Part shown: one piece after another, positions 34,476 through 42,187 of the stretch | Position numbering within the stretch: position 1 is the stretch's first letter | How the letters are laid out: the number at the start of each line of letters is the position of its first letter | Translations under genes and position numbers: made by a program | Source: UBA8079 sp965205535 | Lineage (GTDB): Bacteria > Pseudomonadota > Alphaproteobacteria > UBA6615 | Reading direction: 5' to 3' | Assembly: GCA_965205535.1 (NCBI GenBank) | Contig: CBDBHH010000005.1 | Span: 496,001-560,000, forward strand | Length of the DNA: 64,000 nucleotides | Notes under the pieces: model-generated | Told to the model about the DNA's origin: nothing | The model's input: the letters and a program-made list of their open reading frames with translations, nothing else | Database searches by the model: none

Positions 34476-35359
34476 GTCCGCACTCCCAGCCCGAGGTTGA
34501 TGGTGAGGTCGAAGGCCGCAAACGGATCTGTTTCACGCAAATTGTAGCGGTAGCAGAACTCATCGACATAGCGTTGCAGGTGGCGACGGCTGACGCTGTG
34601 GAACTGGCCGAACATGCCGCGCTTCAACAGTGCCCAAAAGCCTTCAATGGTGTTGGTGTGAATGTCGCCGTCCACATACCAGTCTTGGTGTTTGATGACG
34701 GCGTGAGGCAGCACCTTAGACATGCCCAGATAGGCTTTATGCTCGTCTGTCATCAGGCTGGCGTTATCGGTATCGACACGTTCCCGCACAAATGCCCGCA
34801 TGTGACGGCCCTTCATCTTGTCCTTTTGGACGGCTTTCGCTGACACCTTGCCGCCACGCTCGACTGCGCCAATCACGGGCGCTTTTTTCGTTCCCCGTCC
34901 ACGCCGATGTTGCCCATCGGGCCCGTCGCCTTTCGTGCCCTTGCGAGGCTTGCCACCAATGTAGGTTTCATCCATTTCGACAATGCCGGTCAGGAGTCCG
35001 CGCTGCTCGGCTTGCGTCATCGCCTTCCTGATCTGCATGGATATCCGCCGGGGCGTGTTCTTGTTCACATTGAGATCACGCGAAAGCTGAAGCGCGGACA
35101 CTCCCTTCTTAGCGTTCAAAATGAGCATAATCGCCAAGAACCACTTTTGGAGCGGCATATGTGTGTGATGAAAAATTGTGCCTACGGTTACACTGAACGA
35201 AGTTTTGCAATCGTAACAGCGGTGGCGGTGTTGGTTTTGCGCCGTGTTGAGTGAGCCGCAGTACGGGCAAACCGGCTTGTCGCCCCACCGTGCGGCTTCG
35301 AGATGGGCGATGCAGTCTTGTTGTGTGGGAAATCGTTCGAATATTTGTATAATGTCCAT
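34472..35359 (-). CDS. IS1595-family (ISXO2-like) transposase
   Basis: A 295-residue transposase. The N-terminal zinc ribbon uses CPYC (31–34) and CYDC (48–51). The catalytic core shows Asp130 in VEMDETYIGG, Asp205 in LMTDEHKAY, and an Asn at 236 in HTNTIEGFWALLKRG, giving the DDN pattern of this family, with Lys246 following. GVSALQLSRDLNVNKNTPRR is the helix-turn-helix-like region. The gene is intact, so the element may still be able to move. The ATG lies about 70 bp inside the right end. Confidence 0.95.
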   Translation of the reverse strand: MDIIQIFERFPTQQDCIAHLEAARWGDKPVCPYCGSLNTAQNQHRHRCYDCKTSFSVTVGTIFHHTHMPLQKWFLAIMLILNAKKGVSALQLSRDLNVNKNTPRRISMQIRKAMTQAEQRGLLTGIVEMDETYIGGKPRKGTKGDGPDGQHRRGRGTKKAPVIGAVERGGKVSAKAVQKDKMKGRHMRAFVRERVDTDNASLMTDEHKAYLGMSKVLPHAVIKHQDWYVDGDIHTNTIEGFWALLKRGMFGQFHSVSRRHLQRYVDEFCYRYNLRETDPFAAFDLTINLGLGVRT

Positions 35360-35431
35360 GGCATTCTGTCCCGTTTGGATTGGTTCGATCTGGTGACAGG
35401 ATCAAACGTAACCCCGACGGGGCAGAATGTC

Positions 35432-35455
35432 AAGACCTTAAACTAGGATATTCCG
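35432..35455 (-). repeat. right terminal inverted repeat of the IS1595-family element
   Basis: Complement of the left end with one mismatch. Read from pdxY, its inner TAG provides the stop that truncates the N-terminal kinase fragment after Gly-Ile-Ser. Confidence 0.92.
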
Positions 35456-35463
35456 AAAAGATT
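35456..35463. repeat. target-site duplication, right copy (AAAAGATT)
   Basis: Exact second copy of the left-flank octamer, lying inside the pdxY Asn-Leu-Phe codons. Confidence 0.95.
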
Positions 35464-35892
35464 AGGGGTTGCGATATCTGCATGGGGAAACGCGGTCGTC
35501 CTGAAATGCTCGGGCAGCGCCGCATCCACATATAAGCCCGACCCGTCATCCCCCATCACCGGGTCGCAGCAATAGACCAGGCCCGGGTTTTCAGCACGGA
35601 CCCGGCTGACAGCGTCCGTTGCCAGAAACGCGAGCTCCAGATTGCCGAGATAACCGGTGACCATGAGGGCACAGCTGGCAAAGGCCCCGCGCCGCGCCAG
35701 TCCTTGAAGCAAATCCGCGACGGTCTCCGGCGGCATGACCTGACCGCCGGCATCCGGATAGCCGGCGTGGTTTGACAGGATCGCCGTGGGTATGGCCCAA
35801 ACGTCGTGCCCGAGGCACTGGAGCGGAAATGTCGCGGCCGAATGGCCGACATGGCCAAACACCACCTGTGACTGAATAGAGAGAATATGCAT
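35456..35892 (-). pseudogene. pdxY: pyridoxal kinase PdxY, N-terminal fragment (split by an insertion)
   Basis: The first ~145 codons of PdxY are present: HILSIQSQVVFGHVGHSAAT at the N-terminus (substrate-binding region), NHAGYPDAGGQV, ALMVTGYLGN and the middle VYCCDPVMGDDGSGLYV. The frame is open up to the insertion and then ends at a stop supplied by the inverted repeat. ATG 35892 gives the normal family start; the frame extends 13 residues upstream without similarity. Without the C-terminal nucleotide-binding half the product should be inactive. Confidence 0.93.
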
Positions 35893-36021
35893 CGCTGGGT
35901 ATCGGTTTTGCGCTTGTCGCCGCGCCGGCACAAGATTTCGTTTGACCGACGCGAAACGCCATTGATACCTGTCGATTGTTGATCTGCCTGGATGCGGAGC
36001 CCGGTTTTAGACGCCTGAGAA

Positions 36022-36052
36022 AGAGCCTGGTGCGAAAGCACCGGGCTCTTTT
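36022..36052 (+). terminator. strong rho-independent terminator-like hairpin
   Basis: A 12-bp stem AGAGCCTGGTGC / GCACCGGGCTCT with a GAAA loop (36034–36037) is followed by a T-run. It points rightward, but no convincing plus-strand gene lies upstream within 130 bp, so it may end a small transcript of the 35.9–36.0 kb stretch. The opposite strand has a weaker T-run. Confidence 0.75.
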
Positions 36053-36059
36053 CATTTGC

Positions 36060-37105
36060 GAGCGATCTCGAGGGACCTGGTGCAACAGTCACCGGAAATG
36101 AAGAAGGCGCCAGGTGCATGGACGCGGAGCCCGTGACGCCTGACGCCTTCCTCGATCTTCCGACCCCGGGGTTGCCCCCGGAACTTCAGATCTTTCGGAT
36201 CCCACCTGCAAGGCTTGCGCCTCCCCGGCTTCGATCCAATACCCACACCGACGTTCGGCTTCTCGTTGCTCCGCGCGCGGGACGTACCCCTGGCCGATAC
36301 GTCGTCCATCGCGCTTCGCTTGTCCGGCATGGTCCGCTTTGACACGTCCCGTACCGCCCCCGAAGGGATCGAAACCTAGGTCAGCCACCTTGCCACAATC
36401 CCACCCGATTGGTCCCCGTTATTCCGAAGAATCACGGTTTCCGCCCGGTTGTCGTTTCGAATTCCTGGCCGGCGAGAGCCTGGATAACGAAACGCCGCCA
36501 TCTTTCCTTCGCCCCGAGCCCACCGAAGTAGACATCTGAGCGGAGCGCGCACTCCGAAGAGATTGCGCTGCCGGAAAGACCGCTGGTTTGCGCAACGGTG
36601 CCTTCCTTACCGGCCGACCTCTGTCCGCTTTCTTCCGAGGAAGCTCGCGTCCGTCTGGTCAACCGACCGTGCCCGGGACCCGCCACATGGTTTCCCATGT
36701 TCCGGACCGTGCACATGAATGAACATCTACCGAGGCGATTGATCCCGAAGAATCATGTCCATCCGCCGACTTTCCGCCCGGCCTGGTGTCACCTTGCGAT
36801 GACCCCGTTGGCCCGACGTTAGGTTTTCGCCAATCCGGCCCGTCCCCCTGGTGACCGTTCCGGACCTGTCCGAACCAACCGCAGAGCGGCTAATCGGACC
36901 CGACACAAACCCGTCGACACGCCAATGCGTGCACGGACATGTTCGACCGCCACCGCAAAGGCAGCAATGTCCAATCGATCCCGACATCCAGTTTCTTGTG
37001 CAAAACTCGCCCGGTAGATCACAACTCCTCCACAGGTTTTCCACACGCTGTCCACGACCCGGACGCTGTGCCCGTCGATCCAAGCTGTTGCGCGCGGCTG
37101 TGTCA
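36060..37105. other. long intergenic stretch without a convincing gene
   Basis: Open frames here are short and composed of Arg/Pro/Gly-rich, shadow-like residues; none has a family signature or a good start. The stretch contains a second copy of a CGGAGCCCG … GACGCCTGA block (36125–36143), first seen at 35995–36018. It also holds two CCGAAGAATCA … CCGCCCGG blocks near 36423–36448 and 36747–36781. I see no tRNA, rRNA or CRISPR. It may be decayed sequence or hold an unrecognised RNA. Confidence 0.4.
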
Positions 37106-37133
37106 TTGACGAAACGGGGGGCGGGGGTCTAAA
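37106..37133 (+). promoter_or_regulatory. possible sigma-70 promoter of the sdh operon
   Basis: TTGACG (37106–37111) followed after 16 bp by TCTAAA (37128–37133), about 125 bp before sdhC. The spacer is G-rich. Confidence 0.4.
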
Positions 37134-37156
37134 TCTGCTTTCTAGAAATACGTACA

Positions 37157-37173
37157 CTCGTGACCGTCACGAG
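37157..37173. promoter_or_regulatory. 17-bp perfect palindrome in the sdhC leader
   Basis: CTCGTGAC-C-GTCACGAG lies just after the predicted start site and about 85 bp before the sdhC ATG. It could be an operator for a dimeric regulator or a leader hairpin. Confidence 0.45.
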
Positions 37174-37257
37174 CCACTGTTTGGCGGCGCGCGGCACACG
37201 GAAAACCACCGGAACCAATTCCTGCGTTCCGGCTTTGCAGCAAAGTCAGGGGGCCAC

Positions 37258-37653
37258 ATGGCGACCGACAACAGACCGCTATCGCCGCACCTTCAGGTCT
37301 ATCGCCCGCAGTTCACATCGGTACTCTCGATTCTTCACCGGATTACAGGTATCGCCCTCGCCGTCGGCACACTGCTTCTGGTCTGGTGGCTGATTGCCGC
37401 CGCTGCCGGGCCAACCGAATTCAACACGGTGCAAAACTTCATCGGCTCGTTCATTGGGCGGATCCTGCTGCTCGGCTGGAGCTTCGCGCTCTACTATCAC
37501 CTGTGCAACGGCATCCGGCATCTGGTCTGGGACGCGGGCAAGGGGTTCGAATTGAGCACCGCTTTCGCATCTGCATGGCTGGTGGTGGTTGCCGCGATCG
37601 TGCTCACTGTCATTAGCTGGGTCGCTGGATATGCCAGCCTCGGAGGGCTCTAG
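37258..37653 (+). CDS. sdhC: succinate dehydrogenase cytochrome b556 subunit
   Basis: A 131-residue membrane anchor of complex II. The start NRPLSPHLQVYRPQFTSVLS and the SILHRITGIAL segment are family signatures. The haem-ligand region is YYHLCNGIRHLVWDAGKGF. Three hydrophobic helices are visible. GGGGG just precedes the ATG. First gene of sdhCDAB; sdhD starts two bases after the stop. Confidence 0.95.
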   Translation: MATDNRPLSPHLQVYRPQFTSVLSILHRITGIALAVGTLLLVWWLIAAAAGPTEFNTVQNFIGSFIGRILLLGWSFALYYHLCNGIRHLVWDAGKGFELSTAFASAWLVVVAAIVLTVISWVAGYASLGGL

Positions 37654-37655
37654 AG

Positions 37656-38033
37656 ATGAACATGCGCTCCCCCCTGAGCCGCGCACGCGGCCTCGGATCC
37701 GCCAAGAGCGGCACCAACCATTGGTGGGCACAGCGGCTCACGGCGCTGGCGTTGATCCCGCTTGTGATCTGGTTTGTCGTGTCGATGATTATCGTCACCG
37801 GCGCCGACCACGCGGCGGCTGTCGATTTCATCAGCAGCCCGGTCAACTCGGTTCTGCTTATCCTCCTGATCGTCGCCACATTCCATCACGGGCAACTCGG
37901 CCTGACGGTGGTGATCGAGGACTACATCCACACACGCTGGCTCGAAGTGAGCCTGATCATCGCGGTCAAAGGCGCCGCCATTTTCCTTGGCGTCGCTTCT
38001 GTCTACGCCGTGATCGCAATCGCATTGAAGTAA
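37656..38033 (+). CDS. sdhD: succinate dehydrogenase membrane anchor subunit
   Basis: A 125-residue anchor with three hydrophobic helices. GLGSAKSGTNHWWAQRLTAL at the N-terminus and the segment FHHGQLGLTVVIEDYIH, holding the likely haem/quinone-site His and Asp-Tyr, mark SdhD. It sits between sdhC and sdhA and helps carry electrons to ubiquinone. Confidence 0.93.
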   Translation: MNMRSPLSRARGLGSAKSGTNHWWAQRLTALALIPLVIWFVVSMIIVTGADHAAAVDFISSPVNSVLLILLIVATFHHGQLGLTVVIEDYIHTRWLEVSLIIAVKGAAIFLGVASVYAVIAIALK

Positions 38034-38043
38034 GGGGTTAACG

Positions 38044-39837
38044 ATGGCGGCCAACGGCGATTATGAAATCATCGACCATGACTACGACGTTATCGTCGTG
38101 GGCGCGGGCGGTGCCGGGTTGCGTGCAACATTCGGCATGGCGAACCAGGGCCTGAAAACGGCCTGCATCTCGAAGGTCTTCCCGACCCGCTCCCACACGG
38201 TGGCGGCACAGGGGGGTATCTCGGCAGCGCTCGGCAATATGGGCGAGGATGACTGGCGCTGGCACATGTACGACACCGTCAAGGGGTCGGACTGGCTGGG
38301 CGATCAGGACGCGATCGAATATATGGTTCGCGAGGCGATCCCGGCGATCATCGAACTTGAGCATCAGGGCGTGCCGTTCAGCCGCACGGATGCAGGCAAG
38401 ATCTACCAGCGGCCCTTCGGCGGCATGACCACGAACTATGGCGAAGGCACGGCCCAGCGCACCTGCGCGGCCGCCGACCGGACCGGCCATGCAATCCTGC
38501 ACACGCTGTATCAGCAGTCACTGCGCTACAACGCCGAATTCTTCATCGAGTATTTTGCCCTCGACCTGATCATGGAAGACGGCAAATGCCGGGGCGTCAT
38601 GGCCTGGAACCTGGCCGACGGCACGATGCATCGCTTCCGCGGACACCTCGTATGCATGGCGACAGGCGGCTATGGCCGGGCCTATTTCTCGGCCACCTCC
38701 GCGCACACCTGCACTGGCGACGGCAACGCAATGGTCGCGCGCGCCGGACTTCCACTCGAGGATATGGAGTTCGTACAATTCCACCCAACGGGAATTTACG
38801 GCGCCGGCGCACTGATCACCGAAGGATCTCGCGGCGAAGGCGGTTACCTGACCAACTCCGAAGGCGAGCGTTTCATGGAACGCTATGCGCCGTCGGCCAA
38901 GGATCTGGCCAGCCGCGATGTTGTCAGCCGATCGATGACCATCGAGATGCGTGAGGGCCGCGGCGTCGGCGACGAGAAGGATCACATCCATCTCCACCTC
39001 GAACATCTCGACCCCGACGTGCTGGCCCAGCGCCTGCCTGGTATTTCCGAGACGGCGCGCATTTTCGCCGGCGTCGATGTAACCAAGGAGCCGATCCCGG
39101 TCCTGCCGACCTGCCATTACAATATGGGCGGCATCCCGACAACCTATCAGGGTCAGGTCCGGACCTGGACCGAGGACGACCCCGAGGCGGTCACGCCGGG
39201 CCTGATGGCCATCGGCGAGGCGGCCAGCGTCTCGGTGCATGGCGCCAACCGCCTGGGCTCGAACTCGCTGCTCGACCTGGTCGTCTTCGGCCGGGCCGCC
39301 GCACTGCGGGCGGCAGAACTGGTCACGCCGGGCACGCCGCACGAACCGCTTCCTGAAGGCGCCGGCGATGAGGCGCTGGCGCGCTTCGATAAGCTGCGTC
39401 ACGCCTCGGGCAGTACGCCGACGGCAAAGCTGCGCCTCGAGATGCAGCGCACGATGCAGAACAACTGCGCCGTGTTCCGCACCGGCGAGGTCTTGCAGGA
39501 AGGCGCGAGCAAGCTCGACGAACTCTGGGGGGCGCGCGACGATCTGAGCGTGTCCGACGATTCGCTGATCTGGAACTCCGACCTGGTCGAGACTCTCGAG
39601 CTTGAAAACCTGATGATGCAGGCGGTGATCACGATGAATGGCGCAAAAGAACGCGAAGAAAGCCGCGGCGCGCATGCACGTGAAGACTTCCCCGATCGAA
39701 ACGACGATGACTGGATGAAGCACACGCTTGCCTGGGTCGACGAGAAGGGCAAAGTCGACCTCAAATATCGCCCGGTGCATCTCCAGACAATGACCAACGA
39801 AGTCCAGAGCTTCCCGCCGAAGGTGCGGTCCTACTAG
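38044..39837 (+). CDS. sdhA: succinate dehydrogenase flavoprotein subunit
   Basis: A 597-residue FAD-linked catalytic subunit oxidising succinate to fumarate. The dinucleotide loop is VVGAGGAGLRATFG, and the FAD-linked His lies in TRSHTVAAQGGI. Active-site segments are FHPTGIYGAGALITEGSRGEG (in FVQFHPTGIYGAG and ITEGSRGEGGYL) and MGGIPT. The C-terminal ANRLGSNSLLDLVVFGR is intact. Length is normal. It is spaced 10 bp after sdhD. Confidence 0.97.
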   Translation: MAANGDYEIIDHDYDVIVVGAGGAGLRATFGMANQGLKTACISKVFPTRSHTVAAQGGISAALGNMGEDDWRWHMYDTVKGSDWLGDQDAIEYMVREAIPAIIELEHQGVPFSRTDAGKIYQRPFGGMTTNYGEGTAQRTCAAADRTGHAILHTLYQQSLRYNAEFFIEYFALDLIMEDGKCRGVMAWNLADGTMHRFRGHLVCMATGGYGRAYFSATSAHTCTGDGNAMVARAGLPLEDMEFVQFHPTGIYGAGALITEGSRGEGGYLTNSEGERFMERYAPSAKDLASRDVVSRSMTIEMREGRGVGDEKDHIHLHLEHLDPDVLAQRLPGISETARIFAGVDVTKEPIPVLPTCHYNMGGIPTTYQGQVRTWTEDDPEAVTPGLMAIGEAASVSVHGANRLGSNSLLDLVVFGRAAALRAAELVTPGTPHEPLPEGAGDEALARFDKLRHASGSTPTAKLRLEMQRTMQNNCAVFRTGEVLQEGASKLDELWGARDDLSVSDDSLIWNSDLVETLELENLMMQAVITMNGAKEREESRGAHAREDFPDRNDDDWMKHTLAWVDEKGKVDLKYRPVHLQTMTNEVQSFPPKVRSY

Positions 39838-39868
39838 GCCGACCCAGGCGACGAGGAGAATTTTAGAT

Positions 39869-40648
39869 ATGGCTGAGTTTACGCTGCCGAAGAATTCCAA
39901 AGTGACCGAAGGCAAGGAATGGCCCAAGCCCGCGGGCGCGACCAATACCAAGGCCTTCAAGATTTACCGCTGGTCCCCGGACAGCGGCGAGAATCCGCGG
40001 GTCGACACCTACCATCTCGATCTCGACGATTGCGGCCCGATGGTCCTCGACGCGCTGATCAAGATCAAGAATGAGGTCGACCCGACGCTCACCTTCCGGC
40101 GGTCATGCCGCGAGGGCGTGTGCGGTTCCTGTGCCATGAACATCGACGGCACCAACACACTTGCCTGTACCAAGTATATTGCCGACGCAAAGAAGGACGT
40201 GCGGGTCTATCCCCTGCCCCATCAGTCGGTGATCAAGGACCTGGTGCCCGACCAGACCCACTTCTTCGCCCAGTACCGCCAGATCGAGCCCTGGCTCAAG
40301 ACCGACAGCCAGCCCCCCGAACGCGAGCGCCTGCAGTCCCCCGAGGAGCGGGCCAAGATCGACGGCATGTGGGAATGCGTCCTGTGCGCCTGCTGTTCGA
40401 CGTCATGCCCGAGCTATTGGTGGAACGAGGACCGCTATCTCGGTCCGGCCATCCTGCTGCAAGCCTATCGCTGGCTCGCGGACAGCCGCGACGAAGCAAC
40501 GGGCGACCGTCTTGACCAGCTGGAAGATCCGTTCCGCCTGTATCGTTGCCACACCATCATGAACTGCACGCGCACCTGCCCGAAGCATCTGAACCCGGCC
40601 AAGGCAATCGCCGAGATCAAGAAGATGATGGTGGAACGCCAGGTTTGA
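39869..40648 (+). CDS. sdhB: succinate dehydrogenase iron-sulfur subunit
   Basis: A 259-residue subunit carrying three iron-sulfur centres. The [2Fe-2S] ligands are SCREGVCGSCAMNIDG plus TLAC. The [4Fe-4S] and [3Fe-4S] ligands lie in CVLCACCSTSCPSYWW and in CHTIMNCTRTCPKHLNP. Electrons pass from FAD through these to quinone. It starts 31 bp after sdhA with a GAGGAG site. A hairpin follows the stop. Confidence 0.97.
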   Translation: MAEFTLPKNSKVTEGKEWPKPAGATNTKAFKIYRWSPDSGENPRVDTYHLDLDDCGPMVLDALIKIKNEVDPTLTFRRSCREGVCGSCAMNIDGTNTLACTKYIADAKKDVRVYPLPHQSVIKDLVPDQTHFFAQYRQIEPWLKTDSQPPERERLQSPEERAKIDGMWECVLCACCSTSCPSYWWNEDRYLGPAILLQAYRWLADSRDEATGDRLDQLEDPFRLYRCHTIMNCTRTCPKHLNPAKAIAEIKKMMVERQV

Positions 40649-40654
40649 CCGGCC

Positions 40655-40678
40655 CCGGGCCGACAACTGTCGTCCCGG
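40655..40678. terminator. hairpin after sdhB, possible shared terminator
   Basis: CCGGG-C-CGACA-AC-TGTCG-T-CCCGG forms a 10-pair stem with one mismatch between convergent genes. No T-tract follows, so intrinsic termination is uncertain. Confidence 0.35.
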
Positions 40679-40731
40679 CCCCACGCGGAATCCCGGCCGC
40701 AGCTGAGCGGTCACACGCGATCCGATAAACG

Positions 40732-41082
40732 CTATTTGATCCGACGCAGATGCGGCGGCTTGCGGTCCTGCTTCGGCGGCCCGCCATCGCGTGGCCCGTT
40801 GCCGCCGGAGCGCCGGCGCATAAGGCGGTACAGATAAAAGACGCCCATGGTGACGATCAGCGCACCGACAAGGCGCAGACAGGTCTGGGTGACGAGCCCG
40901 TTCAGATCGAGGAACGAGACACGGCCGAGCGCCAGGGCAAAAATCTGAACCGCCAGGCCCCAGAGAAACGCATACTTGAATGCCCGCCATGGGGTCGTGG
41001 CGTAAACGCCAAGCCCAATATAACCGGCCAGTGCGATCGGGCTCGCGGTAAGTTCGAGGGCGAGGTTTAGATAGGAAAGCAT
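40732..41082 (-). CDS. small membrane protein, DUF-type, unknown function
   Basis: A 116-residue protein with three hydrophobic helices (about residues 12–30, 35–52 and 63–86) and a basic, Gly/Pro-rich C-terminal tail (RRRSGGNGPRDGGPP … RRIK). I do not recognise a family with certainty. The ATG at 41082 (MLSYLNLALEL) is preferred; an in-frame start nine codons earlier is possible. It is convergent with sdhB. Confidence 0.6.
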   Translation of the reverse strand: MLSYLNLALELTASPIALAGYIGLGVYATTPWRAFKYAFLWGLAVQIFALALGRVSFLDLNGLVTQTCLRLVGALIVTMGVFYLYRLMRRRSGGNGPRDGGPPKQDRKPPHLRRIK

Positions 41083-41237
41083 CGGTCGACCCGGCGGTTG
41101 AAAGGCCAATCGAACCTAGCGGTAAACGCGCAACGCCACCAGTCGCGGTTATCGGCGAACCGCACCCACTCGTCTGCCGGCACTGTGCAGGCTATAATTC
41201 TCCAAACAGGACAGACATATTGGCCGGGAGCCGCGCC

Positions 41238-42041
41238 ATGGAATTGAATCAGGACCAGCTCGAACAATTCGATACGGAAGGTTGGGTGTTTCTACCCGAC
41301 GTGTTCAGCCAGGCGGAAATGGACGTCCTGTCCGGCGAGCTACCCGAAATCTTCGCCATGGACCGGGACGAAGTCTGGCGCGAATCCAACGGTGAGGCAG
41401 TGCGCACGGCATTCGCCGCGCATTACTACAACGAGGCGTTCCGCCGCCTGGGCCGCCACCCGCGCCTGATCGGCCCGGTGAAACAGTTGCTCGACGGCGA
41501 CGTTTACATGCACCAGTACAAGATCAACGGGAAAGCCGCCTTCGACGGCGATGTCTGGCAGTGGCATCAGGATTACGGGACCTGGGCGCGCGACGACAAG
41601 ATGCCGGAAGCCCGCGCCATGAACATCGCGCTGTTCATCGACGAGGTGACCGAATTCAACGGCCCCCTTTATCTGATCCCGCGCAGCCACAAGGACGGCG
41701 TGATCGAGGCCGGGCATGATCTGGCGACGACGTCATATCCGCTCTGGACCCTGGACAAGGAAAGCGTCGCGAAGCTGGCCGAAGAAGGCGGCATGATCGC
41801 GCCCAAGGGCAAGCCGGGCTCGGTCCTGCTGTTTCACTCGAACCTGGTGCACGCCTCGGCGCCGAACATCAGCCCCTGGGGCCGGGTGATCGTCTATCTG
41901 AGCCTGTGCCACGTCGACAATCACATTCGCCAGTTCAAGCGCGAGGAATGGATCGCGCACCGCGACTTCGCACCCATCGAACCGCTGGACGACGATTGCC
42001 TGCTGGCGTTCGCAAAAGAGAACGCGGCCGCGGCGGAGTAG
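41238..42041 (+). CDS. phytanoyl-CoA dioxygenase (PhyH)-family oxygenase
   Basis: A 267-residue Fe(II)/2-oxoglutarate dioxygenase. The metal facial triad is His110–x–Asp112 in WQWHQDYGTW with a distal His (likely His205) in FHSNLVHAS. Segments MNIALFIDEVTEFNGPLY and LIPRSHKDGV resemble ectoine-hydroxylase-like members. No ectoine genes are near, so the substrate is open. GGGAG lies eight bases before the ATG at 41238. Monocistronic, followed by the second palindromic-repeat pair. Confidence 0.85.
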   Translation: MELNQDQLEQFDTEGWVFLPDVFSQAEMDVLSGELPEIFAMDRDEVWRESNGEAVRTAFAAHYYNEAFRRLGRHPRLIGPVKQLLDGDVYMHQYKINGKAAFDGDVWQWHQDYGTWARDDKMPEARAMNIALFIDEVTEFNGPLYLIPRSHKDGVIEAGHDLATTSYPLWTLDKESVAKLAEEGGMIAPKGKPGSVLLFHSNLVHASAPNISPWGRVIVYLSLCHVDNHIRQFKREEWIAHRDFAPIEPLDDDCLLAFAKENAAAAE

Positions 42042-42083
42042 GACGCCTCCAGGCTATCGCGGTATCCGGAGACAGAGGCCTCG

Positions 42084-42175
42084 CCCTTCGAGACGGCCGC
42101 TTTGCGGCCTCCTCAGGGTGAGGCCACTTTTGCACCCCTCATGCTGAGGAGGCGCGGAGCGCCGTCTCGAAGCAT
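42084..42175. repeat. paired palindromic repeat (BIME/REP-like), copy 2
   Basis: A reverse unit (42084–42123: CCCTTCGAGACGGCCGC … GGGTGAGG) is followed by a forward unit (42137–42175: CCTCATGCTGAGGAGGCGC … TCTCGAAGCAT). They are the same units as at 12642–12749 but in the opposite mutual order. Again the site is between convergent genes. Confidence 0.8.
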
Positions 42176-42187
42176 TGGCTTACTCCC

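Larger units (their letters stand above)
33083..35455. mobile_element. IS1595-family transporter element with two passenger genes, inserted in pdxY
   Basis: The 2,373-bp element is bounded by 24-bp inverted repeats that differ at one position, with 16 inner bases identical (CCTAGTTTAAGGTCTT at 33091–33106; its complement at 35432–35447). A perfect 8-bp target duplication flanks it. Inside are a transposase (minus), a P63C-domain gene overlapping its stop (minus, frameshifted) and a lipoprotein gene (plus). The passenger part is visibly poorer in GC than the host sequence, which fits recent transfer. IS1595-family members that carry extra genes are known as transporter IS elements; I recognise the family from the transposase and ends, not by database match. 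Confidence 0.93.

Noticed and set aside
36052..36345. 97-codon minus-strand open frame
   Set aside because: Composition is Arg/Gly/Pro-rich, no start signal or family motif is present, and it runs across repeats.
37037..37045. DnaA-box-like TTTTCCACA before sdhC
   Set aside because: One mismatch to the consensus and isolated; a chance match is likely.
36432..37083. Two minus-strand open frames before sdhC
   Set aside because: No similarity to a known family, no ribosome-binding sites, and composition expected of non-coding GC-rich DNA.
36060..37105. RNase P RNA, tmRNA or SRP RNA in the long gene-free stretch
   Set aside because: None of the conserved blocks of these RNAs was recognisable on either strand.
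38518..39960. 480-codon minus-strand open frame over sdhA
   Set aside because: Shadow of sdhA, whose motifs and operon position are unambiguous.
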